A DNA stretch of 5,968 nucleotides from an uncultured Collinsella sp. GTDB taxonomy: Bacteria > Actinomycetota > Coriobacteriia > Coriobacteriales > Coriobacteriaceae. Shown piece by piece: positions 5,184 through 5,968 of the stretch (its first letter is position 1; each line of letters begins with the position of its first letter). Location of the stretch: contig CABUZE010000058.1 of assembly GCA_902495955.1 (NCBI GenBank), forward strand, positions 1-5,968, read 5' to 3'. The notes beneath the pieces were generated by a model. That model was not told the origin of the DNA. It saw only the letters and a list, made by a program, of their open reading frames with translations, and made no database searches. Both the position numbers and the translations under genes were made by a program.

Positions 5184-5968
5184 ATGTCTTTGCTAAACCG
5201 CGTACAGCAGCTGCCGAAGGGCTTTGTTTGGGGCGCCGCAACCGCCGCGTACCAAACGGAAGGTTCCACGAAGGTGGCAGGCAAGGGTAAGACCATGTGG
5301 GACGATTACCTTGTCGCCCAGGGTCGCTTTTTGCCCGACCCGGCCAGTGATTTCTACAACCGCTACGAGGAGGATATCCGCCTTTCTGCCGAGCATGGAC
5401 TCAACGCCATCCGTGTGTCCATCGCCTGGACCCGCATCTTCCCCAACGGCGACGATGCCGAGCCCCTCGCCGAGGGCGTTAAGCACTACCACGAGCTGTT
5501 CGCCTGCTGCAAAAAGTATGGCGTCGAGCCCTATGTGTCCCTGCATCACTTTGACTCCCCCGCCGCCCTGTTCAACCAGGGCGACTGGCTCAACCGCAAG
5601 ACCGTCGACGCCTATGTGCGCTATGCCGAGTTCTGCTTCCGCGAGTTCCGCGAGGTCAAAAATTGGTTCACCATCAACGAGCTCATCAGCCTCTCGCACT
5701 CCCAATACATCCAAGGCAACTTCCCGCCCAACCATCACTTTGATGTGACGAGCGGCATCCAGAGCCAGCACAACGAGCTCGTTGCCCACGCCCGCGCCGT
5801 CAACCTGTATAAGGATCTTGACGAGACCGAGCACCTGGGCGGACGCATTGGCATGGTCAACGTCCTGACGCCGGCATATCCTGCCACAGACTCGCCCGCC
5901 GACCAGCACGCCGCCGACCTGTACAACGCCTTCTACACCGACTTCATCATGGACGGCGCCTTCCTGGG
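5184..5968 (+). CDS. GH1 6-phospho-beta-glycosidase, second copy (3' end outside window)
   Basis: The first 261 residues of a GH1 enzyme are present; a full protein of about 470-480 residues is expected. The N-terminal signature FVWGAATAAYQTEG (residues 14-27) and the GRFLPDPASDFYNRY and SIAWTRIFPNG blocks place it close to the LacG type. The acid/base glutamate is Glu166 in TINEL, followed by QYIQGNFPPN, which resembles LacG. The nucleophile and the phosphate-binding motif lie beyond the window, so galactoside versus glucoside preference cannot be decided. It is a diverged paralogue of the enzyme at 2098, not a recent duplicate: the two differ at many positions after the active-site glutamate. 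It is divergent from the repressor and sits downstream of tandem operators, so it is probably controlled by that repressor. The ATG at 5178 is an alternative start. Confidence 0.9.
   Translation, partial: MSLLNRVQQLPKGFVWGAATAAYQTEGSTKVAGKGKTMWDDYLVAQGRFLPDPASDFYNRYEEDIRLSAEHGLNAIRVSIAWTRIFPNGDDAEPLAEGVKHYHELFACCKKYGVEPYVSLHHFDSPAALFNQGDWLNRKTVDAYVRYAEFCFREFREVKNWFTINELISLSHSQYIQGNFPPNHHFDVTSGIQSQHNELVAHARAVNLYKDLDETEHLGGRIGMVNVLTPAYPATDSPADQHAADLYNAFYTDFIMDGAFL

Overview
This window carries a beta-galactoside (lactose-type) phosphotransferase locus from a high-GC, HPr/PTS-using Gram-positive bacterium. Strong G/C preference at third codon positions, AT-rich spacers, Lac-family PTS proteins and LacI-type control fit a gut actinobacterium of the Coriobacteriia, with Collinsella-like organisms my best guess. 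That assignment is inference from general character, not from a marker gene.

Layout: (1) 1-255 is a leader or regulatory region. It holds two near-identical palindromic operators in inverted orientation (58-75 and 178-195) with a terminator-like hairpin between them (121-168). (2) 256-2031 (+) encodes a fused lactose-type EIIC-EIIB permease (LacE). (3) A strong intercistronic hairpin (2041-2074) precedes 2098-3537 (+), a full-length 6-phospho-beta-galactosidase (LacG). (4) 3538-3804 lies between convergent genes. It holds an intrinsic terminator (3584-3632) and a 150-bp nested inverted-repeat element (3647-3796). (5) 3805-4833 (-) encodes a LacI/GalR-family repressor. (6) 4834-5183 is a divergent control region with a repressor promoter, an operator just after its start point, and two tandem operators. 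(7) From 5184 (+), a second, diverged GH1 6-phospho-glycosidase begins and runs off the window.

How it works together: LacE would import and phosphorylate lactose or a related beta-galactoside. LacG would split the phosphorylated disaccharide into galactose-6-phosphate and a second sugar. The repressor probably controls itself and the divergent GH1 gene. Because the lacE leader operators share the same 18-bp architecture, it or a close paralogue probably also controls lacE-lacG. The EIIA partner and the tagatose-6-phosphate pathway enzymes are not in the window.

I see no previously undescribed enzymatic or defence system here. The most interesting material is non-coding: the shared operator family in two subclasses, the possible attenuator in the lacE leader, and the 150-bp four-arm inverted-repeat element.
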